From an uncultured Armatimonadota bacterium (GTDB lineage: Bacteria > Armatimonadota > Fimbriimonadia > Fimbriimonadales > Fimbriimonadaceae): a stretch of DNA of 54,115 nucleotides. Below, piece by piece: positions 25,181 to 33,311 of the stretch. The DNA is taken from assembly GCA_903927345.1 (NCBI GenBank), contig CAIYMO010000037.1, forward strand, positions 1 through 54,115, in the 5' to 3' direction. The translations under genes and the position numbers were made by a program. Under the pieces are notes generated by a model. It ran no database searches, was not told the origin of the DNA, and saw nothing but the letters and a program-made list of their open reading frames with translations. Every line of letters starts with the position of its first letter. The first letter of the stretch is position 1.

Positions 25181-26962
25181 ATGCTCTCCTTTGTTGCGAT
25201 TCTCACCTCCGGTGCCCATGTCATTCAAGTGACGGACTTTGGCGCAACCCCAGGTTCGCTCAAAGACGCAACCGCCGCCGTTACCCGGTCTATCGAATCC
25301 GCAAAGCCCGGCGACACAATCTACTTCCCCAAGGGCGAGTATCACTTCTATCGAGACAACGGCCACAAGCGCGAGCTCTTCCTCTCCAATTCCGACGTCG
25401 TGAACCCACGACACATCTCGATTCTCATCGAAAACCGCAAACGGCTAAAAATTGAGGGCCACGGTTCGCGACTCGTATTCCACGACCGAGTCATGCCCCT
25501 TGCCGTACTCGGAAGCCAAGACATCGCCTTCAACGGTTTCACGATCGATTGGGATCGCCCACTAATGTCCCAGGGCACCGTCCGTGGATTTGACTCAAAG
25601 GGTCTTACCCTCGAAGTCGACCCCAAGAAGTATCCGTACGGCATTGAGAATGGTCAGCTGCTGTTTACCGACCAAACTTGGAAGCGTCGCCCATGGGGCT
25701 GGATGGAGTTCAATCCCCAATCCCGTGGCGTTGAGGCCGGAACCGGGGACAGTGGGTTTATCGACGCCAACATCAGCCGTTCACCGGTGACCGAGCTAAA
25801 GCCCGGGCTACTCCACTTTGCTCTCCAAAGCAAGCGCGGCCCAAAGGTCGGCAACGTCCTCATCATCCGTCATGGCACCCGAGACCACGCCGGCGCATTC
25901 ATCGAGAACTCGAAGAATGTCACCCTGAGCAACACTGATTTTCGCCATACGTCTGGTCTCGGAGTCCTCGCTCAGTACACCGAAAATCTCACGCTCACTA
26001 AGGTCAACATCGCCCCCGACCCCAACTCGGATCGACTCTTCGCCGGGCACGATGACGCATTCCATCTTTCCAACTGTAAAGGCAAAATCGTCGTCGACGG
26101 GTGCTTCTTCGATGGCCTCATGGATGATCCAATCAACGTCCACGGCACCTGTATCCAAACAACGGAGAAGATTTCCAGCACAACTGTCCGAGCAAAGTTC
26201 ATGCACGATCAAAGCGTCGGGATGAAGTTTGCAGACCCTGGCGACGAAGTGTCATTTATCGATCGTGGACCAATGAACCCGCGAGGCAGTCGAACGGTGA
26301 AATCAGTGAAGAAGATCACCAACGCGCTTGTTGAAGTCGAATTCATTTCAGCCCTTCCTGTTGACTTCCAGGTCGGAGACGCCCTTGAGAACCTCACTTG
26401 GACTCCCGCCCTCACCGTCCGCAACTCCGTTTTCGGAAAAGTCCGAGCGCGGGGCCTGCTCATCTCAACCCCAAAGAAGGTGATAATTGAGAACAACATC
26501 TTCCGCTCCAGTGGGGCGGCAATCTTTGTTGCGGGAGACTCCAACGGCTGGTACGAGTCGGGCGCGGTGAAAGATGTGACAATCCGTCGAAACCAGTTCA
26601 TCGACTGTAACTCCAGCTCTTACCAGTTCTGCGATGCGGTGATCTCAATCCACCCAGAAGTTCCAGTGCCCGGAAAGACCCCCTACCACCGCAACATTCG
26701 AATTCTGGACAACAAGTTCATAACCTTTGACCCGGCCATCCTCTGGGCAACTTCAGTTGATGGATTGGTGTTCAAAGGAAACACCATCACTGCCAGCACG
26801 ACCTACCCCTCCTACCTGGGTCGCAAAGAGGGGCTGACGTTCATCAACTGCCAAAACGTTCAGGTCAGTGGCAACACCCTTGACCCGAAGTTTACGGGCC
26901 GCCAGGTACTGGTCGGTGGTTCACATGCGGGGCCAGCAGTAATTAGCGGCTGGTCGAAATAA
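25181..26962 (+). CDS. GH110-family alpha-galactosidase, secreted
   Basis: 593 residues with an N-terminal signal (MLSFVAILTSGAHV) and a parallel beta-helix fold. The stretches HDDAFHLSNCKG (290-301) and DGLMDDPINVHGT (311-323) are the signature of GH110 alpha-1,3-galactosidases, an inverting family first known from gut Bacteroides that removes terminal alpha-galactose. The start is set by TATAAT 6 bases upstream. A strong terminator follows. With the GH78 and GH51 genes near 50-54 kb it points to complex-glycan use. Specificity (branched blood-group B versus linear) cannot be told. Confidence 0.88.
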   Translation: MLSFVAILTSGAHVIQVTDFGATPGSLKDATAAVTRSIESAKPGDTIYFPKGEYHFYRDNGHKRELFLSNSDVVNPRHISILIENRKRLKIEGHGSRLVFHDRVMPLAVLGSQDIAFNGFTIDWDRPLMSQGTVRGFDSKGLTLEVDPKKYPYGIENGQLLFTDQTWKRRPWGWMEFNPQSRGVEAGTGDSGFIDANISRSPVTELKPGLLHFALQSKRGPKVGNVLIIRHGTRDHAGAFIENSKNVTLSNTDFRHTSGLGVLAQYTENLTLTKVNIAPDPNSDRLFAGHDDAFHLSNCKGKIVVDGCFFDGLMDDPINVHGTCIQTTEKISSTTVRAKFMHDQSVGMKFADPGDEVSFIDRGPMNPRGSRTVKSVKKITNALVEVEFISALPVDFQVGDALENLTWTPALTVRNSVFGKVRARGLLISTPKKVIIENNIFRSSGAAIFVAGDSNGWYESGAVKDVTIRRNQFIDCNSSSYQFCDAVISIHPEVPVPGKTPYHRNIRILDNKFITFDPAILWATSVDGLVFKGNTITASTTYPSYLGRKEGLTFINCQNVQVSGNTLDPKFTGRQVLVGGSHAGPAVISGWSK

Positions 26963-26966
26963 AAGC

Positions 26967-27003
26967 GCACCTCGCCCCAATACTCTTGGGGCGAGGTGCT
27001 TTT
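26967..27003 (+). terminator. Intrinsic terminator after the GH110 gene
   Basis: A 14-bp perfect stem GCACCTCGCCCCAA (26967-26980) pairs with 26986-26999, with a 5-base loop and TTTT after it. The upstream A-run (26961-26964) lets it also work for the convergent sulfur operon ending at 27007. Confidence 0.92.
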
Positions 27004-27006
27004 CAG

Positions 27007-28368
27007 TTAGGCCTCTTGGACTTTGCCCGGGCACTTTTCGGCAACTTCCATCAAGCCACCGGGGATCTCGGCGACATTGCTGAACCCTGCCCGTCGCAGG
27101 ATCGAAACCGCGATCGGTGACCGATTTCCGCCCGCGCAGTGAACAACAACACGTGAATCCTTCGGTACTTCATCTAGACGTGCTGATAAGTAGCCAAGTG
27201 GAATATGATGCGCGTTCTTCATATGAGCGGCATTCCACTCATTGATTCCGCGGACATCCAAAACGTACTCCTCACCGCTAACCTGCGCACAAGACGTTTC
27301 GATGAACGGCTCTCCAGAACCAGGTGCGGGCATCCAGCCACTTACAACATCCAGACCAATCGTTGCCATATCCCGCGCCGCTTGATCCGCCTGTTCTTGC
27401 GATTCCGCAATGACAACCACCGGCTCGTCGTACTTCAGTAACCATCCTGCCCAGTTCGTCAGGCCTTTGTTACTTGGAATCGCAAGTGAGCCAGCAACGT
27501 ATCCTAGCCGAATCGCCGATCCGGATCGCACGTCAACAACGTCCTTCGTTCCCGCCGCAGAAACCCGCGAGACGCGTGGCATAGCACCAAGGACCACGGG
27601 ACCCTTCTTGTTCCGCATCTTCATCTCCTTGAAGTAAAACGGAGGCTCGGGCTGACCAGCCAGAACGGCCTCGACAAACGCTTCCTCGCTCTTTATTTGA
27701 AACGCCCAGTTCGCCTTACGCTCATAACCCAGTGAAGTCACCGGCGAGCCGCCGAGCGACTTTCCACAAGCCGAGCCTGCGCCGTGAGCTGGCCAGATAA
27801 GCAGAGAATCTGGCAGAGCAGCCGTCGCTTGAATCGACTGGAAGAGCACTCGCGCACCCTTCTCCATCGTGCCCTGGAAACTTGCTGCTCGTTCCAGCAG
27901 GTCAGGCCGACCAACATCACCCGCAAAGATGAAGTCTCCCGTAAAGAACGAATGTGGCTCTTCGCTTGCCGGATGGTCGGTCAGCAAGAAAGACATGTGC
28001 TCAGGAGTGTGGCCAGGAGTATGAACCGCCTTCAGCGACAGATTCCCAACCCGAATCACAAACCCGTCCTTCATCAAACTTACATTCGGGTCTGTCGAAA
28101 ACTCATAGGTCCAATCCGAACCACCTTCGTCACTCAGATAGACCTTCGCCCCGGTCGCTGCGGCAAGCTCGCGAGTTCCTGAGAGATAGTCCGCGTGGAT
28201 GTGAGTCTCGGTGATGTGTGTGATCCGGAGCCCCTCAGCTGCCGCCATCTCGAGATACTGGGCGATGTCCCGAAGTGGATCGATAACAATCGCCTCACCG
28301 GTCTTTGCGCATCCCACCAGGTAGCTGGCTTGGGCGAGTTTAGGTTCAAAGAAGTTTCGAATGATCAT
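27007..28368 (-). CDS. Persulfide dioxygenase-rhodanese fusion (CstB-like)
   Basis: 453 residues. N-terminal metallo-beta-lactamase-fold persulfide dioxygenase (1-230): THIHAD (55-60), H120, D145 and H195 are the metal ligands expected of the ETHE1 group. Residues about 270-345 are a rhodanese-like domain without a cysteine (VVVIAESQEQAD), and about 360-450 a second rhodanese with the active Cys411 (HCAGGNRS). This is the CstB layout, oxidising low-molecular-weight persulfides and handing sulfur to thiosulfate. The start overlaps the upstream gene (ATGA). It is the last gene of the sulfide operon. Confidence 0.93.
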   Translation of the reverse strand: MIIRNFFEPKLAQASYLVGCAKTGEAIVIDPLRDIAQYLEMAAAEGLRITHITETHIHADYLSGTRELAAATGAKVYLSDEGGSDWTYEFSTDPNVSLMKDGFVIRVGNLSLKAVHTPGHTPEHMSFLLTDHPASEEPHSFFTGDFIFAGDVGRPDLLERAASFQGTMEKGARVLFQSIQATAALPDSLLIWPAHGAGSACGKSLGGSPVTSLGYERKANWAFQIKSEEAFVEAVLAGQPEPPFYFKEMKMRNKKGPVVLGAMPRVSRVSAAGTKDVVDVRSGSAIRLGYVAGSLAIPSNKGLTNWAGWLLKYDEPVVVIAESQEQADQAARDMATIGLDVVSGWMPAPGSGEPFIETSCAQVSGEEYVLDVRGINEWNAAHMKNAHHIPLGYLSARLDEVPKDSRVVVHCAGGNRSPIAVSILRRAGFSNVAEIPGGLMEVAEKCPGKVQEA

Positions 28369-28916
28369 GCTTGCACCTTCGACGTTGAAGTTGAGTTACA
28401 GGGCTTCGCCTGGTTCCAAGGGAGCTTGGCAATACCAATCGCCATCGGACATAGGTTAGTGATACCAGCAAAGGTGAGCCCTCCGCCGACAAACATCGAG
28501 AGATAAACCCACGCCGGGTTTACCGTCGCTGCGAGGACAGAGCCGGTTAGGGCCAAAACTCCAGCGGCAAGCCGAATCTGCCGTTCAAGGCTCCACCGCG
28601 AACCGCTAGTCCCGACGAGCTCACCGCCCTCAGCAACCCAAGCGTCAGTTCCGCCCTGCACGAGAAGTAACCCATCGTGCCGCCCGTCCAGCATGTTGCA
28701 AGCAATCCCTGCTCGCGTTCCGGCTTGGCAAAGAACAGCAACCTGTCCTCCGTGAAAGTCCGCGATTCGGTGGTCAACCTCTTCCAGAGGGACGTTCATC
28801 GCTTGGGGAACGTGTCCTGCGGCATATTCGCCTGGGGAGCGTACGTCGATGAGCTTGATTGCCTCGCCTGAGTTGAGACGAGTGCGAAGCTCTTGGGCCG
28901 TAATGGTTTTGTTCAT
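28365..28916 (-). CDS. Rhodanese with C-terminal DUF2892 membrane domain
   Basis: 183 residues. The rhodanese domain (about 5-105) has catalytic Cys63 in VLCQAGTRAG and IDVRSPGEYAAGHVPQAMNVP. Residues about 110-165 form two hydrophobic helices of the DUF2892 inner-membrane type (AAGVLALTGSVLAA, WVYLSMFVGGGLTFAG). It probably passes sulfane sulfur at the membrane. ATG is 2 bases after the permease gene and its stop overlaps the fusion gene, so all three are coupled. Confidence 0.9.
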   Translation of the reverse strand: MNKTITAQELRTRLNSGEAIKLIDVRSPGEYAAGHVPQAMNVPLEEVDHRIADFHGGQVAVLCQAGTRAGIACNMLDGRHDGLLLVQGGTDAWVAEGGELVGTSGSRWSLERQIRLAAGVLALTGSVLAATVNPAWVYLSMFVGGGLTFAGITNLCPMAIGIAKLPWNQAKPCNSTSTSKVQA

Positions 28917-28918
28917 GG

Positions 28919-29698
28919 TTATTGAGCTAGAGACACAGGGGGCGCAAAATGATTCACGCCAACTTTATAAAAAGTAAAAATCGCCACCGCGACAACCAGA
29001 TAAGCGAATCCAGTCTTCAAACTGGCCGCCTTAACTCTTGGTCGCAAGACGAGACCAACTAACATACCGGCAAGGGAAGCCCCAACCACCCAACCCAGGA
29101 TTGACCAAGGATATGGCCGGTTAAAGTCCGAAGCAACCGCCGCCAACGACTGTGTGCTGATAATCGCCAGCGATGTTGGAACCGCGCGGGGCATCTCCAG
29201 CCCAATCCCCAAGGTCAGCAACGGCACAATGAGAAACCCTCCGCCTGCCCCCAGTAGGCCACCGAGCAACCCAACCCCAACCCCGCTCATAACCATCGCC
29301 AGAGTCGATAGTTCCCGACGCTCGCCCGTCGGCGGCCGAAACATGCGATAGGCAACCGCAACCATCAGCAACCCAAACGCCAAAAGAGTCGCATCGTCTT
29401 TACTGAATGACCCGATCTGAGCCGGGATCAACGGGATCAAGAGCTTCCTCGCCGAAACCGAGCCGATCGCCGCCGGAATTCCCACCCAAGCAATCGACTT
29501 CCAATCCAGCCTTCCCGAACGCAGTTCGAGAATCACAGCCAGCAGGCTCGTAGCTCCCACCACCAGCAGTGAACCTCCCGTTGCTTCGCTCGGCTTAACC
29601 CCAAACAAGTTGACGAGAATGGGCAGTGTGAGAATTCCTCCTCCACCGCCAAGAAGACCTAGGGTCAGACCCATTGCAAGAACCGCGATCCATGCCAT
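28919..29698 (-). CDS. TauE/SafE-family sulfur-anion exporter
   Basis: 259 residues, about eight transmembrane helices, with the two glycine-rich halves of the TauE/SafE family: GLTLGLLGGGGGILTLPIL near the N-terminus and GVGVGLLGGLLGAGGGFLIVPLL in the middle. Members export sulfite, sulfoacetate or thiosulfate. Here it would remove the products of the downstream persulfide dioxygenase. A clear Shine-Dalgarno TTGAGGA lies 5 bases before the ATG, as expected of an internal operon gene. Confidence 0.9.
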   Translation of the reverse strand: MAWIAVLAMGLTLGLLGGGGGILTLPILVNLFGVKPSEATGGSLLVVGATSLLAVILELRSGRLDWKSIAWVGIPAAIGSVSARKLLIPLIPAQIGSFSKDDATLLAFGLLMVAVAYRMFRPPTGERRELSTLAMVMSGVGVGLLGGLLGAGGGFLIVPLLTLGIGLEMPRAVPTSLAIISTQSLAAVASDFNRPYPWSILGWVVGASLAGMLVGLVLRPRVKAASLKTGFAYLVVAVAIFTFYKVGVNHFAPPVSLAQ

Positions 29699-29711
29699 AT
29701 ATCCTCAAGAG
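29699..29711 (-). promoter_or_regulatory. Shine-Dalgarno for the TauE/SafE gene
   Basis: TTGAGGA followed by a short spacer (TAT) and the ATG. It shows that a standard ribosome binding site is used inside operons, in contrast to the leaderless first genes. Confidence 0.6.
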
Positions 29712-29732
29712 TCCCGCCGCGATCAAATCGAT

Positions 29733-30233
29733 TCAGGCTGCACAGATCGAATGATCCAAAGTCTCGCGAACCTTAGCCCGAGCCCGGAGCAATCGTGACT
29801 TGGCCGCCGCTACCGATAACCCCAAAGCAGTTGCCGCTTCCTCAACCGTTCGCTCCTCTATCTCGCACATCAAATAGACGTCACGATAAGACTCATCCAG
29901 AAGCTCAACTGCGTCCTTCACGCATCCCTTCAGAATCGTCAAATCCATCTCGCTCATGTCGGTCGAAACAAGGTCACGCTCCTCGGCATACTCGAGCGCC
30001 TTGGTAATCCCAGCATGTGAGCGCATTCTGTAGCAGACCCTCTTCCCAATCGTTCCCAGCCAAGCCCGAAACGCGTCGTTCGATCCCAGCCGATCAAACG
30101 CCTGAAACGCCTGCATAATCGCAGTCGCCAGGGCATCCTCGGCGTCTTCTCGATTTCCGCACACCCGCGCCATCTGGCGATAAACCGAGTCTTTATGCTC
30201 GTTGACCAGGTCCTCGAATTGGGTATCAGACAT
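29733..30233 (-). CDS. ECF-type RNA polymerase sigma factor
   Basis: 166 residues with region 2 (LVNEHKDSVYRQMARVCGNREDAEDALATAIMQAF, the DAEDA core) and region 4 (LLDESYRDVYLMCEIEERTVEEAATALGLSVAAAKSRLLRARAKVRE). It recruits RNA polymerase to a specific promoter set. No anti-sigma gene is adjacent. The stop lies 34 bases before the TauE/SafE gene with no terminator between, so it may be co-transcribed with the sulfide genes and control them. The divergent 63-base region with the triple-YbjQ gene holds two direct CCGTAAC repeats. Confidence 0.9.
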   Translation of the reverse strand: MSDTQFEDLVNEHKDSVYRQMARVCGNREDAEDALATAIMQAFQAFDRLGSNDAFRAWLGTIGKRVCYRMRSHAGITKALEYAEERDLVSTDMSEMDLTILKGCVKDAVELLDESYRDVYLMCEIEERTVEEAATALGLSVAAAKSRLLRARAKVRETLDHSICAA

Positions 30234-30252
30234 CGCTTCTCACAGTCTACAG

Positions 30253-30282
30253 CCGTAACCCATCTGCTAACCTCACCGTAAC
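30253..30282. promoter_or_regulatory. Direct CCGTAAC repeats between sigma factor and YbjQ genes
   Basis: CCGTAAC at 30253-30259 and 30276-30282, spaced 23 bases apart, lie in the 63-base divergent region. A regulator dimer or ECF-type -35 elements (GTTACGG read on the minus strand) are both possible. Confidence 0.35.
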
Positions 30283-30296
30283 AACGAGAAACAGCG

Positions 30297-31436
30297 ATGG
30301 CAATCAATACGGGCTTCAACGGAAACGAAATCTTCTGCCTCTCCAAGAAAGGCTACACCCCCGGCGAGCTTGTCATCGGAAACTCAGTCTGGTCCGTCGG
30401 GTTCATGGGCGGAATCGGACAAGCCCTCAAAACGATCGGCGGCGGCGAGGTCACCCAGATCACCGACATCATTCATGACGGCAGAAAAGCCGCGCTCGAC
30501 CGGATGGAGGCTTGGACCGGCCTTAACGGCGCCGTAGGCATCAGCGGGGTGACCAGCGAGCTCGTGATCCACAGTGGCAATATCGAATTCCTCAGCGTTG
30601 GGTCCGCCGTTCACCGCGAAGGTGTCAACGCCACCGCCCTCGAATTCACCAGCAGCTCCGATGGTCAAGAAATCTACTGCCAGCTTGACTGCGGCTACCG
30701 CCCCATCTCATTCGCTTTCGGAAACGTCGCGTACTCCATCGGCCTCGGTGGAGGAATCATGGGCGGCTTCCGCTCGCTTGTAAGGGGCGAAGTCAAAGAG
30801 TACAGCGACATCTTCTATCACACCCGCCACCTCGCACTCGAGCGAATCCAAAAGGAAGCCAAAGCAAAAGGCGCAAACTGCGTCGTTGGCATAAAGACCA
30901 ACATCATGAAGTTCCAAGGGCTTCAAGAGATGGTCATGCTCGGAACCGCGAGTCACTCCGATTTCTATGGACCGGAATACAGCGAACGGCCCGCCACCAG
31001 CGACCTCACCTGCGAGGAAATGTGGAATCTCATCCATTGCGGCTACCTCCCGCTCGAACTCGTTCTCGGGGTTAGCGTCTACTCCCTCGGCTTCGCCGGA
31101 GGAATCACATCAGCGTTTAAATCTCTTGTCCGAGGCGAAATCGAAGAGCTCACCACCCTGGTCTATGACGCTCGGGAGAACGCCCTCCATCGCCTCATGG
31201 AACACGCAGTCGAAGCCGGCGCCGATGATGTCGTCGGAATCAAAACCTACGTCTATTCACTCGGTAGCGGAGTCATCGAATTCCTCGCCATCGGAACCGC
31301 CGTCAAAAAGGTCCCCGGGCTCACCACCGTAAGCGACTCCCTCCCGCCCCAAGCAGTCATGAGCGACAAAGACACCTTCATCAACCTCGCCGACAGCCGG
31401 GTCGGCACAAACCTGAACGAGGGTAAGAAGCAGTAA
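30297..31436 (+). CDS. Triple YbjQ/DUF74 heavy-metal-binding-type protein
   Basis: 379 residues made of three tandem YbjQ-like units at about 11-106, 125-219 and 241-336. Each opens with E(I/M)..L..GY.P..L..G..V(Y/W)S(I/L/V)G and closes with a hydrophobic FL.(V/I)G(S/T)A strand. YbjQ proteins are normally about 100 residues and form pentamers, so one chain here supplies three subunits. A role in metal or stress handling is only inferred. The stop codon (TAA at 31434-31436) is part of the tyrS -10-like box. No signal peptide. Confidence 0.85.
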   Translation: MAINTGFNGNEIFCLSKKGYTPGELVIGNSVWSVGFMGGIGQALKTIGGGEVTQITDIIHDGRKAALDRMEAWTGLNGAVGISGVTSELVIHSGNIEFLSVGSAVHREGVNATALEFTSSSDGQEIYCQLDCGYRPISFAFGNVAYSIGLGGGIMGGFRSLVRGEVKEYSDIFYHTRHLALERIQKEAKAKGANCVVGIKTNIMKFQGLQEMVMLGTASHSDFYGPEYSERPATSDLTCEEMWNLIHCGYLPLELVLGVSVYSLGFAGGITSAFKSLVRGEIEELTTLVYDARENALHRLMEHAVEAGADDVVGIKTYVYSLGSGVIEFLAIGTAVKKVPGLTTVSDSLPPQAVMSDKDTFINLADSRVGTNLNEGKKQ

Positions 31437-31439
31437 ACT
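31434..31439 (+). promoter_or_regulatory. -10-like TAAACT for tyrS, overlapping a stop codon
   Basis: TAAACT lies 7 bases before the tyrS ATG; its first three bases are the TAA stop of the triple-YbjQ gene. Confidence 0.45.
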
Positions 31440-31446
31440 AGGCTCC

Positions 31447-32637
31447 ATGAACCTTGACGCCCAACTTGCAACCATCCGCCGCGGAACAACGGAGGTTATT
31501 GGCGAAGAAGAGATTCTGAATCGAATCAAGAAAGGGAAGACCCTTCGCGTCAAACTTGGAGTCGATCCAACGGCAAAAGATGTCACTCTCGGCTGGGCCG
31601 TCGTCCTTCGCAAACTCCGAGACTTCCAGAAGATGGGCCATATCGCCTGCCTCATCATCGGCGACTTTACCGCCCAAATCGGCGACCCGAGCGGCAAGAG
31701 TAAGACCCGAAAGCAGCTGACTCGCGAAGAAGTTCAAGCCAACGTCGACGCCGTGAGCAGTCAGATTTACAAAATCCTCGACCCCGAAAAGACCGAGATT
31801 TACTACAACAAGGACTGGCTAGGCAAGATGACGTTTGAAGACGTCATTCGCCTCTGCTCCCGTTACACCGTCGCCCGAATCATGGAGCGCGACGACTTTA
31901 CCAAGCGGTTCAACAACAACCAGCCAATCGCAATGCACGAGATCCTCTACCCTCTTTGCCAAGGGATGGACTCGGTTGAGATTAAGTGCGACATTGAAAT
32001 CGGCGGAAACGACCAGAAGTTCAACAACCTTGTCGGCCGAACCCTGATGGAGCAGTACGGCCAAGATCCCCAAGCTGTCATCCTCTGCCCACTCCTCGTC
32101 GGCACCGATGGCAAAGAGAAGATGAGCCAGTCGCTGGGGAACTACATCTCGATCATGGATGCGCCCAACGACATGTTCGGCAAAACCATGTCGATCCCCG
32201 ACGACATCATCGCTAACTGGTTCGAGCTCTGCACCGACGTACCGCTCGAAGAAGTCCGGGGAATGCTTGTCGAGGGCAAAAACCCCCGCGACGCCAAGAT
32301 TAGATTAGCAAAAGAGATCGTCACCTTGTACCACTCTGTCGAGGCAGGAGAGGAAGCCGAGCGGTTCTTCATCGAAACCTTCTCGCAGCGCAAGGTCGTC
32401 ACCGACGCCGAAGAAGTCTCCATCCCCGATGACCTGGTTCAGGATGGGATGATCTCACTTCCCGCCCTCATCGCTGGGTTGGGACTCGCCGCCAGCAACG
32501 GAAAAGCCAAGGACCTGATTTCCAGCGGAGCCGTAGCCCTCGACGGCGAAAAAGTGACCGAGCTACGAATGAGCAAAGCTGACTTAGAAGGAAAGATCCT
32601 CAAAGTCGGAAAGCATCAGTTCCGCAAACTCGCCTGA
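31447..32637 (+). CDS. tyrS: Tyrosyl-tRNA synthetase with altered HIGH motif
   Basis: The 396 residues are a full-length class Ic TyrRS with a Rossmann catalytic domain, KMSQS (225-229) and a C-terminal S4 RNA-binding domain (ALIAGLGLAASNGKAKDLISSGAVALDGEK). At the position of HIGH (after LGVDPTAK) it reads TLGW (47-50), losing both histidines, although VKLGVDPTA and GDPSGKS are kept. It still looks like the housekeeping enzyme: domain order and length are normal. The gene ends overlapping the convergent 33284 gene by 22 bases. tRNA-Tyr, its substrate, is at 52349. Confidence 0.94.
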   Translation: MNLDAQLATIRRGTTEVIGEEEILNRIKKGKTLRVKLGVDPTAKDVTLGWAVVLRKLRDFQKMGHIACLIIGDFTAQIGDPSGKSKTRKQLTREEVQANVDAVSSQIYKILDPEKTEIYYNKDWLGKMTFEDVIRLCSRYTVARIMERDDFTKRFNNNQPIAMHEILYPLCQGMDSVEIKCDIEIGGNDQKFNNLVGRTLMEQYGQDPQAVILCPLLVGTDGKEKMSQSLGNYISIMDAPNDMFGKTMSIPDDIIANWFELCTDVPLEEVRGMLVEGKNPRDAKIRLAKEIVTLYHSVEAGEEAERFFIETFSQRKVVTDAEEVSIPDDLVQDGMISLPALIAGLGLAASNGKAKDLISSGAVALDGEKVTELRMSKADLEGKILKVGKHQFRKLA

Positions 32638-33284
32638 TCCGCCAGCTCCAAAATCTGTTCGCTGGTCACCGTTCCTAACCGGTGTCCAGCGAACATCACA
32701 AATGGAAACATGATCTGCGAGGCGACCTGCGCGTACAGAAACACGGGGGACTTCATGAAGAACGGAAGCACCCAGCCGCAAATGACCAATCCATCGTAGA
32801 TCGCTAAAGGAATCGCAAAGAGATTCACGACCGCATACGAGCTCCAAGGCGACTTCCAATCCATCGTCGTCGCATCTGCCGCGCTCGACTTCGCATAAAG
32901 CCACTCCGCAAAGTAGGCATTCGGAAGAAAACCCAAAAATGGGTTCGTGCAAAGTCCGATCACCTGCTTCGAGTTGAACCGAAGCCGATACCCGCGCAGT
33001 CCACAAACGGACCGATACGCCTCCTCAAACCATTGTGAAACGACAAAGCCGAGGAACAGGTAGACGACGATCTTCGCGATTCCAATCATCATCCCAAACT
33101 GGACGCCACTCGGCCCATCCTGGTTGAGATAGAAGTTAGCGAATCCCGCCACTGTCAGCAAGGAGAAAACGCACACAAGCGGAAAGCCAAGTCGAATCGC
33201 ACCACGGAGCACTTTTGCATTCACATCGAACGCCACCACGTCTCCCCCACGAGGGTAATTCGAAAAGTTCTGATCTCCGCTCAT
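32616..33284 (-). CDS. Integral membrane protein of unknown function
   Basis: 222 residues with a soluble N-terminus (about 1-30), then four or five hydrophobic helices (LGFPLVCVFSLLTVAGFANF, IGIAKIVVYLFLGFVVSQW, a mid helix near 150-170, SPVFLYAQVASQIMFPFVMF). Between helices two and three it is polar (YRSVCGLRGYRLRFNSKQV). No family was recognised. Its 3' end overlaps tyrS by 22 bases. The TATACT at 13 bases before the ATG is a plausible -10. A TetR regulator follows upstream on the same strand. Confidence 0.7.
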   Translation of the reverse strand: MSGDQNFSNYPRGGDVVAFDVNAKVLRGAIRLGFPLVCVFSLLTVAGFANFYLNQDGPSGVQFGMMIGIAKIVVYLFLGFVVSQWFEEAYRSVCGLRGYRLRFNSKQVIGLCTNPFLGFLPNAYFAEWLYAKSSAADATTMDWKSPWSSYAVVNLFAIPLAIYDGLVICGWVLPFFMKSPVFLYAQVASQIMFPFVMFAGHRLGTVTSEQILELADQASLRN

Positions 33285-33311
33285 CGTGACGTTGACCAGT
33301 ATACGATTACA

